NCBI GenBank assembly: GCA_017407125.1
Contig: JAFQXE010000047.1
Location: 62,001-126,000, forward strand
Origin: Thermoguttaceae bacterium
GTDB taxonomy: Bacteria > Planctomycetota > Planctomycetia > Pirellulales > Thermoguttaceae
Length of the DNA stretch: 64,000 nt
Reading direction: 5' to 3'
This document shows positions 1-7,886 of this stretch, piece after piece (position 1 is the stretch's first letter; the number at the start of each line of letters is the position of its first letter). A program made the translations under genes and the position numbers. A model generated the notes under the pieces. The model was not told the origin of the DNA. It saw only the letters and a program-made list of their open reading frames with translations, and made no database searches.

Positions 1-323
1 TCGTGGTTGGCGACCGTATTGAACCCGTCTGGAATGCTCGTGCTTTGGGTCATCGTGCAGACCATGCCATGTTTTGCCAGCAGCTCGAACTTATCCGGTC
101 CCATCAGGTCAAGCCCTTCCAGCCCAATCTCTTTCGCGGCGACGATGAAGTCTTCCAGAGACATGTTTTTCTTTTTCATCGTGTTATTGTAGCACCACAG
201 ACTGGCGGACTGATGAATCTTGTTTTTCCCTTTCGGCGCCTGAGCGAACAGGAAAGGACTGGTTGAGGCAACTGCGGCAAACGCGCCGACGGATAACGTT
301 TGGAGTAATGTTCTTCTGTTCAT
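1..323 (-). CDS. Sugar phosphate isomerase/epimerase (TIM barrel), N-terminal part
   Basis: Reading the minus strand from the ATG at 323 gives 107 residues that run off the left edge of the window, so the gene is incomplete. The N-terminus starts MNRRTLLQTLSVGAFAAVA with a twin-arginine-like RR and a hydrophobic stretch ending near FAQA, suggesting Tat-type export. It is followed by SLWCYNN and by LEDFIVAAKEIGLEGLDLMG, which is the first strand-helix unit of xylose-isomerase-like TIM-barrel proteins (hydroxypyruvate isomerase group). The metal-binding residues lie beyond the window. The family assignment rests on this short N-terminal pattern; the substrate is not known. Confidence 0.75.
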   Translation of the reverse strand, partial: MNRRTLLQTLSVGAFAAVASTSPFLFAQAPKGKNKIHQSASLWCYNNTMKKKNMSLEDFIVAAKEIGLEGLDLMGPDKFELLAKHGMVCTMTQSTSIPDGFNTVANH

Positions 324-360
324 GATACTATGTTGTACTAGGGGGTTGCGAGAAGATGAA

Positions 361-482
361 AGGCGGTAATGAAGTGAGCGTTAGCGAACGGAATTACGCA
401 TTCGCCGTTAGGCGAACTTTTTGGTTTGCCTTCGGCAAACTGCGTAACTTCACTCCCGTTGGTCGTTTCGTTACCGCCTTCC
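361..482. repeat. Palindromic intergenic repeat, GGCGGTAA family
   Basis: The stretch begins GGCGGTAATGAAGTGAGCG and ends with GTTACCGCC, so its ends are inverted copies. The middle holds smaller hairpins (ATTCGCCGTTAGGCGAA and TTTGCCTTCGGCAAA). Related copies lie near 37302, 37464, 37768, 42776, 50430, 56047 and 56178. It fills the gap between the two flanking minus-strand genes. Confidence 0.75.
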
Positions 483-523
483 AATCCTCATTTCTCTATA
501 TTATAATCTGAAAAAACACTTTG

Positions 524-1804
524 TCAATCGTCTAAAACGTCTCCCACAATAAGAATTGACCCAAACCAAACGTTGGTTCCCTGGTATTTGGGTTCGGCGA
601 GTTCTTTTTCGGGGTCTTGGAGCCGGAAGGCGACGGATTTCCGGTCAGGCTGGTTGGCGTCGATGGTTACGACAACCGTGTGTTCGACGTTCGGGTCAAG
701 TCTGCCGGCGACGAAAAGCGTCCCGAGTCGATGGTACGTGCAGTAGCTGTCGAACAGGGGTACGAGATGTTGAGCGTCGACGCCGTCGACGGTGATTTTG
801 ACCTGTCCGCCGTTAGGACCGAGCAGGTCATAGATTCGCACTTCCGTTCCCTTGACTTTGAACTCAATCGAGTCGCCCGGCGTTCCGGAAGTCCAGATGT
901 CGTCGGCGCGCTGAGTCGCCCAGTACAGCGGATCGCCCTGTTCCAGCTTACGCCACGTTCCGTGAAGCCATTTCGGGTTGATCTGGACAAGTCGGGCGTT
1001 CTCGTAATTCCTGGAAAAGAACGTCTTGTCTAACGCTGCGGCGTGATTGACCGGGGCAGCGGTTTTCATCTGCTCCCATGCCAGCTGGATGTCTTTGAGA
1101 TACAGCTCGTGTCCTTCGTCGGTGGGGTGGACGTTGTCTCGAGAGAAGATAATCTGTCCGGGCTGGGCTTCGTCGAATTTGATTGCCAGCTCGCCGTCTT
1201 TGCACATCTTCGCAATGCGAGGGCAGAAGTTGATGCTGGGAATGTTGTAGAATTCCGCCAGCTGTTCCATCGCCGACGCGGCGCGGCTGCATTCGCCCGC
1301 CAGCGTGCATTCGTAGTAGTTTCGAATAAACGTGTACGTAAAGACAATGTCGGTTTCCGGGTTGGCTTTCCAGATCTGTCGGACGATTCCTTCCATCTGC
1401 ATCCAGATTTTTTCCGGGGCGGCGCCGCCGTCGTTGACTGAGAACTCTACAAAGACCAGGTCCGGATGATGTGCGATAACGTCGTGATAGCAGCGGTAAA
1501 CGCCCAGGTCCGACCCCGTCCCGCCGATAGCGGCGTGGACTTCGTGAATTTTCGCCGACGGATACTGCGATTGAAGCCATGCCGTCGTCTTCGGACGCCA
1601 GCCGTTGGCGGCTGTAATTGACCCGCCGAAATACGCGACGGTAACGTCTTTTCCCGCTTCCAGTTTCGCGATCGTTGAGCCGATTCCGCTTCGAGTCTGA
1701 ACGACAACCGCCGGTTGGGTTTCAAATGTTGGTTTGCTGTCTTGAGCCGTTGCCAGAGCTGCGGTCAGAACCAGAGCCAGCGCTGCAATAAATGTCTTGT
1801 ACAT
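524..1804 (-). CDS. Secreted SGNH-hydrolase-type esterase
   Basis: 426 residues. A signal peptide (MYKTFIAALALVLTAALATAQ) is followed by an SGNH/GDSL hydrolase domain at about 50-250. All four catalytic blocks are visible: Ser62 in YFGGSIT, the Gly block GGTGSDLG near 94-101, Asn124 in EFSVND, and Asp223/His226 in RDNVHPTDEGH. This family removes acyl groups, often acetyl, from carbohydrates. The C-terminal 170 residues look like a beta-rich accessory domain of unknown function. The start is supported by AAGGAGA about 8 bases upstream. The partial TIM-barrel gene follows on the same strand, separated by a repeat. Export plus an esterase fold suggests carbohydrate deacetylation outside the cytoplasm; the substrate is inferred, not shown. 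Confidence 0.85.
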   Translation of the reverse strand: MYKTFIAALALVLTAALATAQDSKPTFETQPAVVVQTRSGIGSTIAKLEAGKDVTVAYFGGSITAANGWRPKTTAWLQSQYPSAKIHEVHAAIGGTGSDLGVYRCYHDVIAHHPDLVFVEFSVNDGGAAPEKIWMQMEGIVRQIWKANPETDIVFTYTFIRNYYECTLAGECSRAASAMEQLAEFYNIPSINFCPRIAKMCKDGELAIKFDEAQPGQIIFSRDNVHPTDEGHELYLKDIQLAWEQMKTAAPVNHAAALDKTFFSRNYENARLVQINPKWLHGTWRKLEQGDPLYWATQRADDIWTSGTPGDSIEFKVKGTEVRIYDLLGPNGGQVKITVDGVDAQHLVPLFDSYCTYHRLGTLFVAGRLDPNVEHTVVVTIDANQPDRKSVAFRLQDPEKELAEPKYQGTNVWFGSILIVGDVLDD

Positions 1805-1830
1805 TGATCTTCTCCTTGAGTTGCGGGGGA

Positions 1831-2085
1831 GTGAGGAAGTGGTAAGTGGTTAGTAGTAAGTGGTAAGTTAGATGAGCGCTTGCATCCTAAGCGCTAACCA
1901 CTAAAAACTTATCACTCGTCTATTCCTGAATTATATCAAAGAAGATTTTGAATTGCAAGCGTCCCCAAAAGAAATTTTGATGTGAGAAGTAAGGAGTGTT
2001 TTGTTAGTTAGGAGTGAAGGGTGAGGAGTTGGTATGGCGCTTTGCATAGCTCCTAACTCCTCATTCCTAACTCCTAACTCAGAAA
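1831..2085. repeat. Two heptamer-arm palindromic repeats in the 1805-2212 gap
   Basis: Two elements. The first (about 1831-1920) has a left arm of degenerate GTGGTTA/GTAAGTG heptamers, a core GAGCGCTTGCATCCTAAGCG and a right arm of the complementary CTAACCA units. The second (about 1981-2085) has AGGAGTT-type units on the left, a core GGCGCTTTGCATAGC and CTCCTAA units on the right. Both could fold into long hairpins. The rest of the gap is AT-rich and ends in the promoter of the next gene. Confidence 0.7.
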
Positions 2086-2126
2086 AATATAAGAGTATTC
2101 TATTTCTATCAACTTTTAATCCCCTC

Positions 2127-2154
2127 TTGTAGAGAACGAAATAATTGATATAAT
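2127..2154 (+). promoter_or_regulatory. Sigma-70-type promoter of the SUMF1-domain gene
   Basis: TTGTAG at 2127-2132 and a perfect TATAAT at 2149-2154 are separated by 16 bases. The start codon used by the gene lies about 58 bases downstream, at 2213. Confidence 0.5.
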
Positions 2155-2212
2155 GTTACATGAAAGTGAACTAAATATTTGTTTTTGTCTGATTAACAAG
2201 GAGTATTCAATT

Positions 2213-3328
2213 ATGAAAAGAGTCCTTTTTATTGCTATGATGTTGCTCTTTACAACATCGAATTTGTTTGCCAAGAGCGATGTTTTGCAGAATTCAGAGA
2301 TTGAGAAATATTCTAAAATCTGGAAAGAATTCCTGATTCAATACGATTCAATTCTGAAAAATTATGAAGTTTCCAGTCCGAAAGCTCAGGAGTTGGAAAA
2401 GAAAGTTCAGTTAAGCTATGCGCGGATGCGTGAGGCTTATTCATTACAGTATTCGCGTTGTTCCAAAATGTACAATAGATACATGGACGGAGGCGTTAAA
2501 GAAGGTTCTCCAATGGTTAAGGATCTGGAAAGGGAAATTAAAATTCTTAAACTCGTTGGAGGAAAGATGAAAAAAACAATGACTATTGACCAGCAAAAGG
2601 AATTGTTGCAATGGTTAGACGATAAGAACCTCCCGCAAATTTTAAATTACAGACCCGGAGAACGATTGGTAAAAGAATTCAAAGGGGTTGAGTTTGTCTT
2701 TAGGTATTGTCCAGCGGGTTCATTTACAATGGGGTCGCCGCGAACGGAATCATCGCGTCAGAAGGATGAAACTCAACATCAAGTTACGCTGTCAAAAGGC
2801 TTCTGGATAATGGAAACGGAAGTTACGCAAAAACAGTGGCAAGCTGTTATGGGAAACAATCCAAGTGAATTTAAGGGAATTGATCTTCCTGTTGAAAATG
2901 TCTCATGGAAAGATTGTCAGGAGTTTTGTCGCAGAACGAAATTCCAGCTTCCAACGGAAGCGCAATGGGAGTATGCCTGTCGAGCGGGAAGTACTGAAAG
3001 GTTTGCCGGAAATTTAGAAGAAATGGCATGGACGTATTTTAATAGCGACAGACAAACTCATCCTGTAGGAACTTTGAGTCCAAATGCATGGAACCTGTAT
3101 GACATGCATGGGAATGTTTTGGAATGGTGCAGCGATTGGTATGGAGAGTATTCTGTTGAGAGTGTAACAGATCCAAAAGGACCGTCGAACGGTTCCAAGC
3201 GCGTTTCCCGCGGCGGAAGCTATATGAACAACCCTGTAGATTGCCGATCGGCAACACGGGGTTCCAGTATGCCAGGACGCAGTAACTCACTCTTTGGATT
3301 TCGCTGTGTGATTCCAGTTAACGAGTAA
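2213..3328 (+). CDS. Exported SUMF1 (formylglycine-generating-enzyme-like) domain protein, probably non-catalytic
   Basis: 371 residues from the ATG at 2213, chosen because AAGGAG precedes it and a signal peptide (MKRVLFIAMMLLFTTSNLFA) follows; an earlier in-frame ATG at 2153 has neither. Residues 25-130 are helical and charged. The SUMF1/FGE-sulfatase domain covers about 150-371: FRYCPAGSFTMGS, ETEVTQKQWQAVMG, LPTEAQWEYACRAG, YDMHGNVLEWCSDWYG and a GFRCV end. True FGE carries two redox cysteines after the RGGS motif. Here RGGSYMNNPVDC keeps only the second, with Asn at the first, so sulfatase activation is unlikely. A ligand-binding or scaffolding role is a guess. A related domain ends the protein at 59326-61488. 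Confidence 0.85.
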   Translation: MKRVLFIAMMLLFTTSNLFAKSDVLQNSEIEKYSKIWKEFLIQYDSILKNYEVSSPKAQELEKKVQLSYARMREAYSLQYSRCSKMYNRYMDGGVKEGSPMVKDLEREIKILKLVGGKMKKTMTIDQQKELLQWLDDKNLPQILNYRPGERLVKEFKGVEFVFRYCPAGSFTMGSPRTESSRQKDETQHQVTLSKGFWIMETEVTQKQWQAVMGNNPSEFKGIDLPVENVSWKDCQEFCRRTKFQLPTEAQWEYACRAGSTERFAGNLEEMAWTYFNSDRQTHPVGTLSPNAWNLYDMHGNVLEWCSDWYGEYSVESVTDPKGPSNGSKRVSRGGSYMNNPVDCRSATRGSSMPGRSNSLFGFRCVIPVNE

Positions 3329-3485
3329 TGATGAGACGTCAGACGAACAGCAGATGAACGCCTGTGGGAATGCGCCTTCATAACAATATGTTTACAGCAA
3401 AAAAACAATCTGAATCGCTTACTAAGTCGGCGATTCAGAATGAATCGTAATTTTGGGGGATATCGAACAACAGGAGAACGTACGA

Positions 3486-4394
3486 CTAGATTATGTTCTC
3501 AGGAAGCTCATCCTGTTCGGGCGCTTCTTCCTGTTTTTTCTGCTCTTCTTGCTGCTTTTTGAGTTCTTCCTGCTTTTGCCGCTCTTTTTCCTGAGCCGCT
3601 CTAATCGCGTTGACGAGTTGTCCCTTTACGTTGTCGACAATCTTTTTCGTTTCCGGGTTGGTCGCGTTGGAGAGAATGTTGAGATACTTGGGAACCAGAT
3701 TTTCAGTCGGCTTGTATGCCGGGACTTTCGGGACGAGGAACATGAGCGCAATCGCGTCCTGAGCCATTTCGGGGGTGGCGTCTTTGCCATTGTTAGCCGC
3801 CGCCAGAGCCGCGTTCATTTCGTTGACCAGCTTGCCCATTTCTTCGGCGTTTTGAGCCTTTATGCAGGCGTTGAGCCGGGCGCGGAAGATCTGGGAGTTC
3901 AGAGCGTTAATCTTGCCAAGGACGTGCTGGAGAGTGGTGTCTTTGCCGTCCGCCTTGAGTTGTTGAGTGAACTTGAGCAGTTCGCCCTGAGCGTTAGGGT
4001 CTTTGAGAAGCTGCCATTTAACAAACAGGAACTGCGCCTTGAAAACCGCCAGGTTGGAGTACGCGCTTTCCGTGCAATGTTCCGCCGCCATCCCCTTGGT
4101 TGCCGCATCAATGTCCTTTTGGATAAATGCGGATTCAACCGCTTGAACGTTTTCATTTGTAAACTCTTGACCGTTCTCCTTCGCCTTTGCCATTAAGGTT
4201 TCGATGGCTTTCATCTTTGCATTTTGGCTGGCGTGAATGTACCCGAGATAATCGGAGCCGGAGCCGTTTTCCGGCAGGGCGGGAATGAGCGCGGCAATCG
4301 CGTCTTTGTCGATGGGGGCGTTTTCAGCAAAAGCAGACACTGACGCCAAAGCCATAACCAGACCAAGCGTCAACGCGAGAAAACGGAATTTCAT
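3486..4394 (-). CDS. Exported helical protein, tandem paralogue A
   Basis: 302 residues, signal peptide MKFRFLALTLGLVMALASVSAFA. The mature part is almost entirely predicted helix, rich in Ala, Lys, Glu and Gln, and ends in a KQQEEQKKQEE-type coiled-coil tail. No known domain is recognised. It is a clear paralogue of the gene at 4742-5653: same signal peptide, IPALPE(N/K)GS near the mature N-terminus, a shared GKDTTL(Q/K)xVL(G/A)(K/R)INAL(N/D) segment and a shared NA(I/L)...YLNILSNATNP-type segment, and the same tail. The ribosome site GAAAGGACTGAAAAATG is identical in both. Probably periplasmic; function unknown. Confidence 0.8.
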   Translation of the reverse strand: MKFRFLALTLGLVMALASVSAFAENAPIDKDAIAALIPALPENGSGSDYLGYIHASQNAKMKAIETLMAKAKENGQEFTNENVQAVESAFIQKDIDAATKGMAAEHCTESAYSNLAVFKAQFLFVKWQLLKDPNAQGELLKFTQQLKADGKDTTLQHVLGKINALNSQIFRARLNACIKAQNAEEMGKLVNEMNAALAAANNGKDATPEMAQDAIALMFLVPKVPAYKPTENLVPKYLNILSNATNPETKKIVDNVKGQLVNAIRAAQEKERQKQEELKKQQEEQKKQEEAPEQDELPENII

Positions 4395-4741
4395 TTTTCA
4401 GTCCTTTCTGTGAGGTGGGAAAAAACAGGGCAGGGCGGCTGTTGAGGACGGTCGTCCGAGTATACATATTACTACATCGTTTATTTACGATAATTCGATA
4501 AATTTGGTTCGAATGTTAAAATAGATAGGAATTAAGAGCAGGCTCTCAGATTTTGGTTGCACGAAAAAGATAAGAGAACGCAGACTACTCGCAGAATACG
4601 CAGACGGGCTGGGAATGTGGCGACGACGCCAACTACGTTGTCTACGCCACGATTCCCGCCCGATTTTATTTAATTGTTTTAGTATTTAAAACGCAAGCGA
4701 TTATATTTTTAAACGTAAATCGAGTTATCGCGTCGCTGGAA
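4395..4741. repeat. Gap between paralogues with a dispersed repeat at 4572-4622
   Basis: AT-rich spacer with no convincing gene. The stretch 4572-4622 (AGAGAACGCAGACTACTCG, then CAGAATACGCAGACGGGCTG and AATGTGGC) has an inverted relative at 61678-61744 on the other side of the window. A second palindrome-like motif (GGCGACGACGCC ... GGCGT-type) follows to about 4660. Confidence 0.55.
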
Positions 4742-5653
4742 CTACATCAGGTTGTCCAGGTCAAGAACCTTTTCGTTCGGATTATCTTCTTCCTGCTTCT
4801 TCTGTTCTTCTTCCTGGCGCTTTTTCTCCTGAGCGGCTATCGCGGCGGCAATTTGCGCTTTTATGTTATTGACAACCATTTGAGTCTGCGGGTTGGTTGC
4901 GTTGGAAAGAATGCCCATATATTTAGGAATCAGTTCTTCAGACGGTCTGTAATTTGGAATCTTATGGACGAGGAAACTGAGCATGATCGCGTTTTGCGCC
5001 AGTTCCGGCGTGGCGTTTTTGCCGTTGTCGGCATTTTTTAAGGCTTCGTCCATTTCTTTGACCAGCTTTTCCATTTCTTCGGCGTCTTGCGTATTAACAG
5101 CTTTGAAAAGCCGGGCGCGGAATTTCTGAGCGTCGATCTGGGCGTTAATCGCGGCGTCCAGAGCGTTGATTCTTGCCAGGACGAGTTTTAACGTTGTGTC
5201 TTTGCCGTCTTTTTGGAGTTTTTCCAGGAACTTTTTTATTTCTTCTTTGGCGGCTTGGTCGTTGTGCAGTTTAGTTTTCAGAGTCAGCAGTTCCGCTTTG
5301 GCTAGCGCCAGTTTCTGAAACACGCTTTCCGGGGCGTTGGGAGCTTCCAAACCTTTGTTGACTGCTTCCAGGTTTTTCTCCATGAATGCAGAGGCAAGCG
5401 CCTGAGCCTTTGGTGCGAGCGGTTCGCCTTTTGTCTTGGCGGACTCTTGAAGAGTTAGAAGGGCTTTTTTCATTACGGCATCGCTGGCTTGAACGTACTG
5501 GAGATATTCCAGCGCAGAACCTTTTTCCGGCAGAGCGGGAATGAACGCTGCAATTTCGTCGTCAACAGCGGGAGAGACTTGTTGAGCAAATGCGGAAACA
5601 GACGCCATAGCCATGACCAGACCGAGCGTCAGAGTAAGGAAACGGAATTTCAT
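4742..5653 (-). CDS. Exported helical protein, tandem paralogue B
   Basis: 303 residues, signal peptide MKFRFLTLTLGLVMAMASVSAFA, followed by an all-helical Ala/Lys/Glu-rich body and a KKRQEEEQKKQEED tail ending DLDNLM. It is homologous over its full length to the gene at 3486-4394 and sits directly upstream of it on the same strand with a 347-base spacer. The pair looks like a tandem duplication whose copies have since drifted. The start is supported by GAAAGGACTGAAAAATG. Nothing in the sequence points to an enzyme; no cysteines or metal motifs stand out. Confidence 0.8.
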   Translation of the reverse strand: MKFRFLTLTLGLVMAMASVSAFAQQVSPAVDDEIAAFIPALPEKGSALEYLQYVQASDAVMKKALLTLQESAKTKGEPLAPKAQALASAFMEKNLEAVNKGLEAPNAPESVFQKLALAKAELLTLKTKLHNDQAAKEEIKKFLEKLQKDGKDTTLKLVLARINALDAAINAQIDAQKFRARLFKAVNTQDAEEMEKLVKEMDEALKNADNGKNATPELAQNAIMLSFLVHKIPNYRPSEELIPKYMGILSNATNPQTQMVVNNIKAQIAAAIAAQEKKRQEEEQKKQEEDNPNEKVLDLDNLM

Positions 5654-5751
5654 TTTTCAGTCCTTTCAATGGGAGGGAAAGTTAACGGGGAAGGGCGGCT
5701 GTTGAGGTCGCCCGGGGGTTGTATATTGTAATACGATAAATTGTAAAGGGA

Positions 5752-5830
5752 GTATGAAATAGGGAGTAGGGAATAGTTAAATCACTATTGCCTATTGCCT
5801 ACTGCCTACTGCCTCTTGCCTATTGCCTAA
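5752..5830. repeat. Heptamer-arm palindromic repeat
   Basis: A left arm of AGGGAGT/AGGGAAT units (from 5757) faces a right arm of repeated TGCCTAT/TGCCTAC units ending at about 5829, just inside the stop of ilvD. The core between them is short (AGTTAAATCACTATTG). Same unit type as the arrays at 52461 and 52861 and inside the coding insertions at 36415 and 43713. Confidence 0.7.
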
Positions 5831-7684
5831 TTATTCCCATTTCAGAATCGCGCCGGTGTCGGCGGAAGACGCCATTTTGGCGTACTTTGCCAGGTATCCC
5901 TTTTTGATTCTCGGTTCGGGAGCTTTCCATTCCTTTTTGCGTTCGGCGAGTTCTTCGTCGGTCAGGCGGACGTTGAGCGATCTGGCGGGAATGTCGATGT
6001 CGATAATGTCGCCGTCTTTCAGCAGACCAATCGGGCCGCCAGACGCCGCTTCGGGAGAAACGTGCCCAATGCACGCGCCAGCGGTGCCGCCGGAAAAACG
6101 GCCGTCTGTAATGAGCGCAACGGAATCGTCCAGCTTGACGCCTTTAATTGCGGTCGTGGGAGCGAGCATTTCCTGCATTCCCGGTCCGCCTTTGGGGCCT
6201 TCGCCTCGAACGATAACGACGTCTCCGGCTTTGACCTTGCCGGCGACGATGCCTTCGTACGCTTCCGGTTCCGATTCAAAAATGACGGCTGGTCCGGTGT
6301 GAACGAGCATCTGGGGCAGAACGCCCGCCGACTTGACGACCGCGCCGTTGGGAGCGAGGTTGCCGTGGAGAATCGCCAGACCGCCGACTTGAGAATAGGC
6401 GTTTTCTACTTCGCGAATGCAGTCATACGGGTCAAATCCGAGCGTCAAATCGCGAACGGTTGCAGCTTCGCGTTCTACGGACATGCCCTTGCTGTTGCGT
6501 CGTCCGGTTCCCTGAACGGCGTACAGTTCCAACGCTTCCTGAGAAACCGTTTCGGCGCGGAGGTCAAACTGAGCGATGTTTTCGCCCAGCGTCTTGCCGG
6601 TAACGGTCATGGCGTCCAGATGCAGCAAGCCGGGCTTTCCGCGGGCGATCGACCCGAGAATGGTGTGAATGCCGCCGGAGTTGTGGACGTCTTCCATGTG
6701 ATAATGGCACGATGGGGAGACCTTGCAGACGTTGGGCGTCTGGTTGGACAGGTCATTGATTCGTTTGATGTCGTAGGGAATGCCCGCCTCGTTGGCGATT
6801 GCCATGGTATGGAGAACCGTGTTGGTCGATCCGCCCATTGCCATGTCGAGAACAATCGCGTTGTCGATGGAATTGATGTTGATAATATCGCAGGGCAGGA
6901 ACCCGGTCTTGCCGTCTTCGAGGTCTTTGACCATCTGAATAACGCGCTGGGCCGCCTTCTTAAACAGCCGCTTGCGTTCCGCCGACGTCGCCAAGAGCGA
7001 CCCGTTGGTCGGCAGAGCCATGCCTAACGCCTCGCACAGACAGTTCATGCTGTTGGCGGTAAACATGCCGGAACAGGACCCGCACGTCGGACAGGCGGCT
7101 TTTTCGATTTCCGTCAGTTGTTCTGCGGTGATGTCGCCTTTCTGTTTGGCAGCGGCGGCGACGAAAATGTCGATCAAGTCCAAGCCGCGTTCTCCCTTGG
7201 CGTTGTCGCCCTTTTGCGGTTCGCCAGGCATGACTTTTCGTCCCGCTTCCATGGGTCCGCCGGAGGCGAAGACGGTAGGAATATTGCAGCGAATCGCGCC
7301 CATGAGCATGCCGGGAACGATTTTGTCGCAGTTGGGAACGCAGATCATGCCGTCAAAGCAGTGCGCCGTTACCATCGTTTCGACGCAGTCTGCAATCAGC
7401 TCGCGGCTTGCCAGCGAGAACTTCATGCCGGGATGTCCCATGGCAATCCCGTCGTCAACGGCAATCGTATTGAACACAAACGGAACCCCGCCCGCCTCGC
7501 GAACGCATTGCTTGAGGTATTCCGCAACGTCGTTGAGATGAACGTGCCCGGGAACGATGTCTGTATAAGAACAGCAAATAGCAATAAACGGTTTATTGAA
7601 ATCGTTCTCTCCGACTCCGCAAGCGCGAAGCAAACCGCGATGAGCGGCGCGAGAATCTCCCTGTTTTACGATGTCTGAACGCAT
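5831..7684 (-). CDS. ilvD: Dihydroxy-acid dehydratase
   Basis: 617 residues, the length of the E. coli enzyme (about 616). It dehydrates 2,3-dihydroxy-3-methylbutanoate and its C6 homologue to the 2-keto acids, the third shared step of valine, isoleucine and leucine synthesis, in the cytoplasm. Iron-sulfur ligands are visible at Cys119 (VPNCDK) and in CPTCGSCSGMF (Cys198/201/204); GRFSGGTAGACIGHVSPEA is the C-terminal active-site signature. Where [2Fe-2S] family members have a third cysteine this protein reads VPGHVHL, like the oxygen-sensitive [4Fe-4S] E. coli type; cluster type is therefore inferred. A ribosome site AAGGAG lies 11 bases before the ATG. No other ilv gene is adjacent. Confidence 0.97.
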   Translation of the reverse strand: MRSDIVKQGDSRAAHRGLLRACGVGENDFNKPFIAICCSYTDIVPGHVHLNDVAEYLKQCVREAGGVPFVFNTIAVDDGIAMGHPGMKFSLASRELIADCVETMVTAHCFDGMICVPNCDKIVPGMLMGAIRCNIPTVFASGGPMEAGRKVMPGEPQKGDNAKGERGLDLIDIFVAAAAKQKGDITAEQLTEIEKAACPTCGSCSGMFTANSMNCLCEALGMALPTNGSLLATSAERKRLFKKAAQRVIQMVKDLEDGKTGFLPCDIININSIDNAIVLDMAMGGSTNTVLHTMAIANEAGIPYDIKRINDLSNQTPNVCKVSPSCHYHMEDVHNSGGIHTILGSIARGKPGLLHLDAMTVTGKTLGENIAQFDLRAETVSQEALELYAVQGTGRRNSKGMSVEREAATVRDLTLGFDPYDCIREVENAYSQVGGLAILHGNLAPNGAVVKSAGVLPQMLVHTGPAVIFESEPEAYEGIVAGKVKAGDVVIVRGEGPKGGPGMQEMLAPTTAIKGVKLDDSVALITDGRFSGGTAGACIGHVSPEAASGGPIGLLKDGDIIDIDIPARSLNVRLTDEELAERKKEWKAPEPRIKKGYLAKYAKMASSADTGAILKWE

Positions 7685-7709
7685 GATGGTTGTGTCTCCT
7701 TAGATGGTT

Positions 7710-7783
7710 TTAGTGGTAAGTAGTTAGTGGTAAGTGGTAAGGAGTTGAGCGCTTTGCGTACTAACAACTTACCACTTACAACT
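7710..7783. repeat. Heptamer-arm palindromic repeat upstream of ilvD
   Basis: Left arm TAGTGGTAAGTAGTTAGTGG and following units, core GAGCGCTTTGCGTAC, right arm CTAACAACTTACCACTTAC. It lies 25 bases upstream of the ilvD start, so on the minus strand it is probably in or beside the promoter or 5' leader. Confidence 0.65.
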
Positions 7784-7886
7784 ATATTATATTGTACCCC
7801 ATTAAGCGGAGAATATAAGGGGGGGCGGGGAGAAAGGAACTGAAGCGATTAGACGCGGCGAACGTACTCCGACGGTCTGCTAATTA

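Noticed and set aside
2213..3328. Diversity-generating retroelement target (SUMF1/C-lectin-like fold)
   Set aside because: No reverse transcriptase or template/variable repeat pair is seen near either SUMF1 gene in this window.
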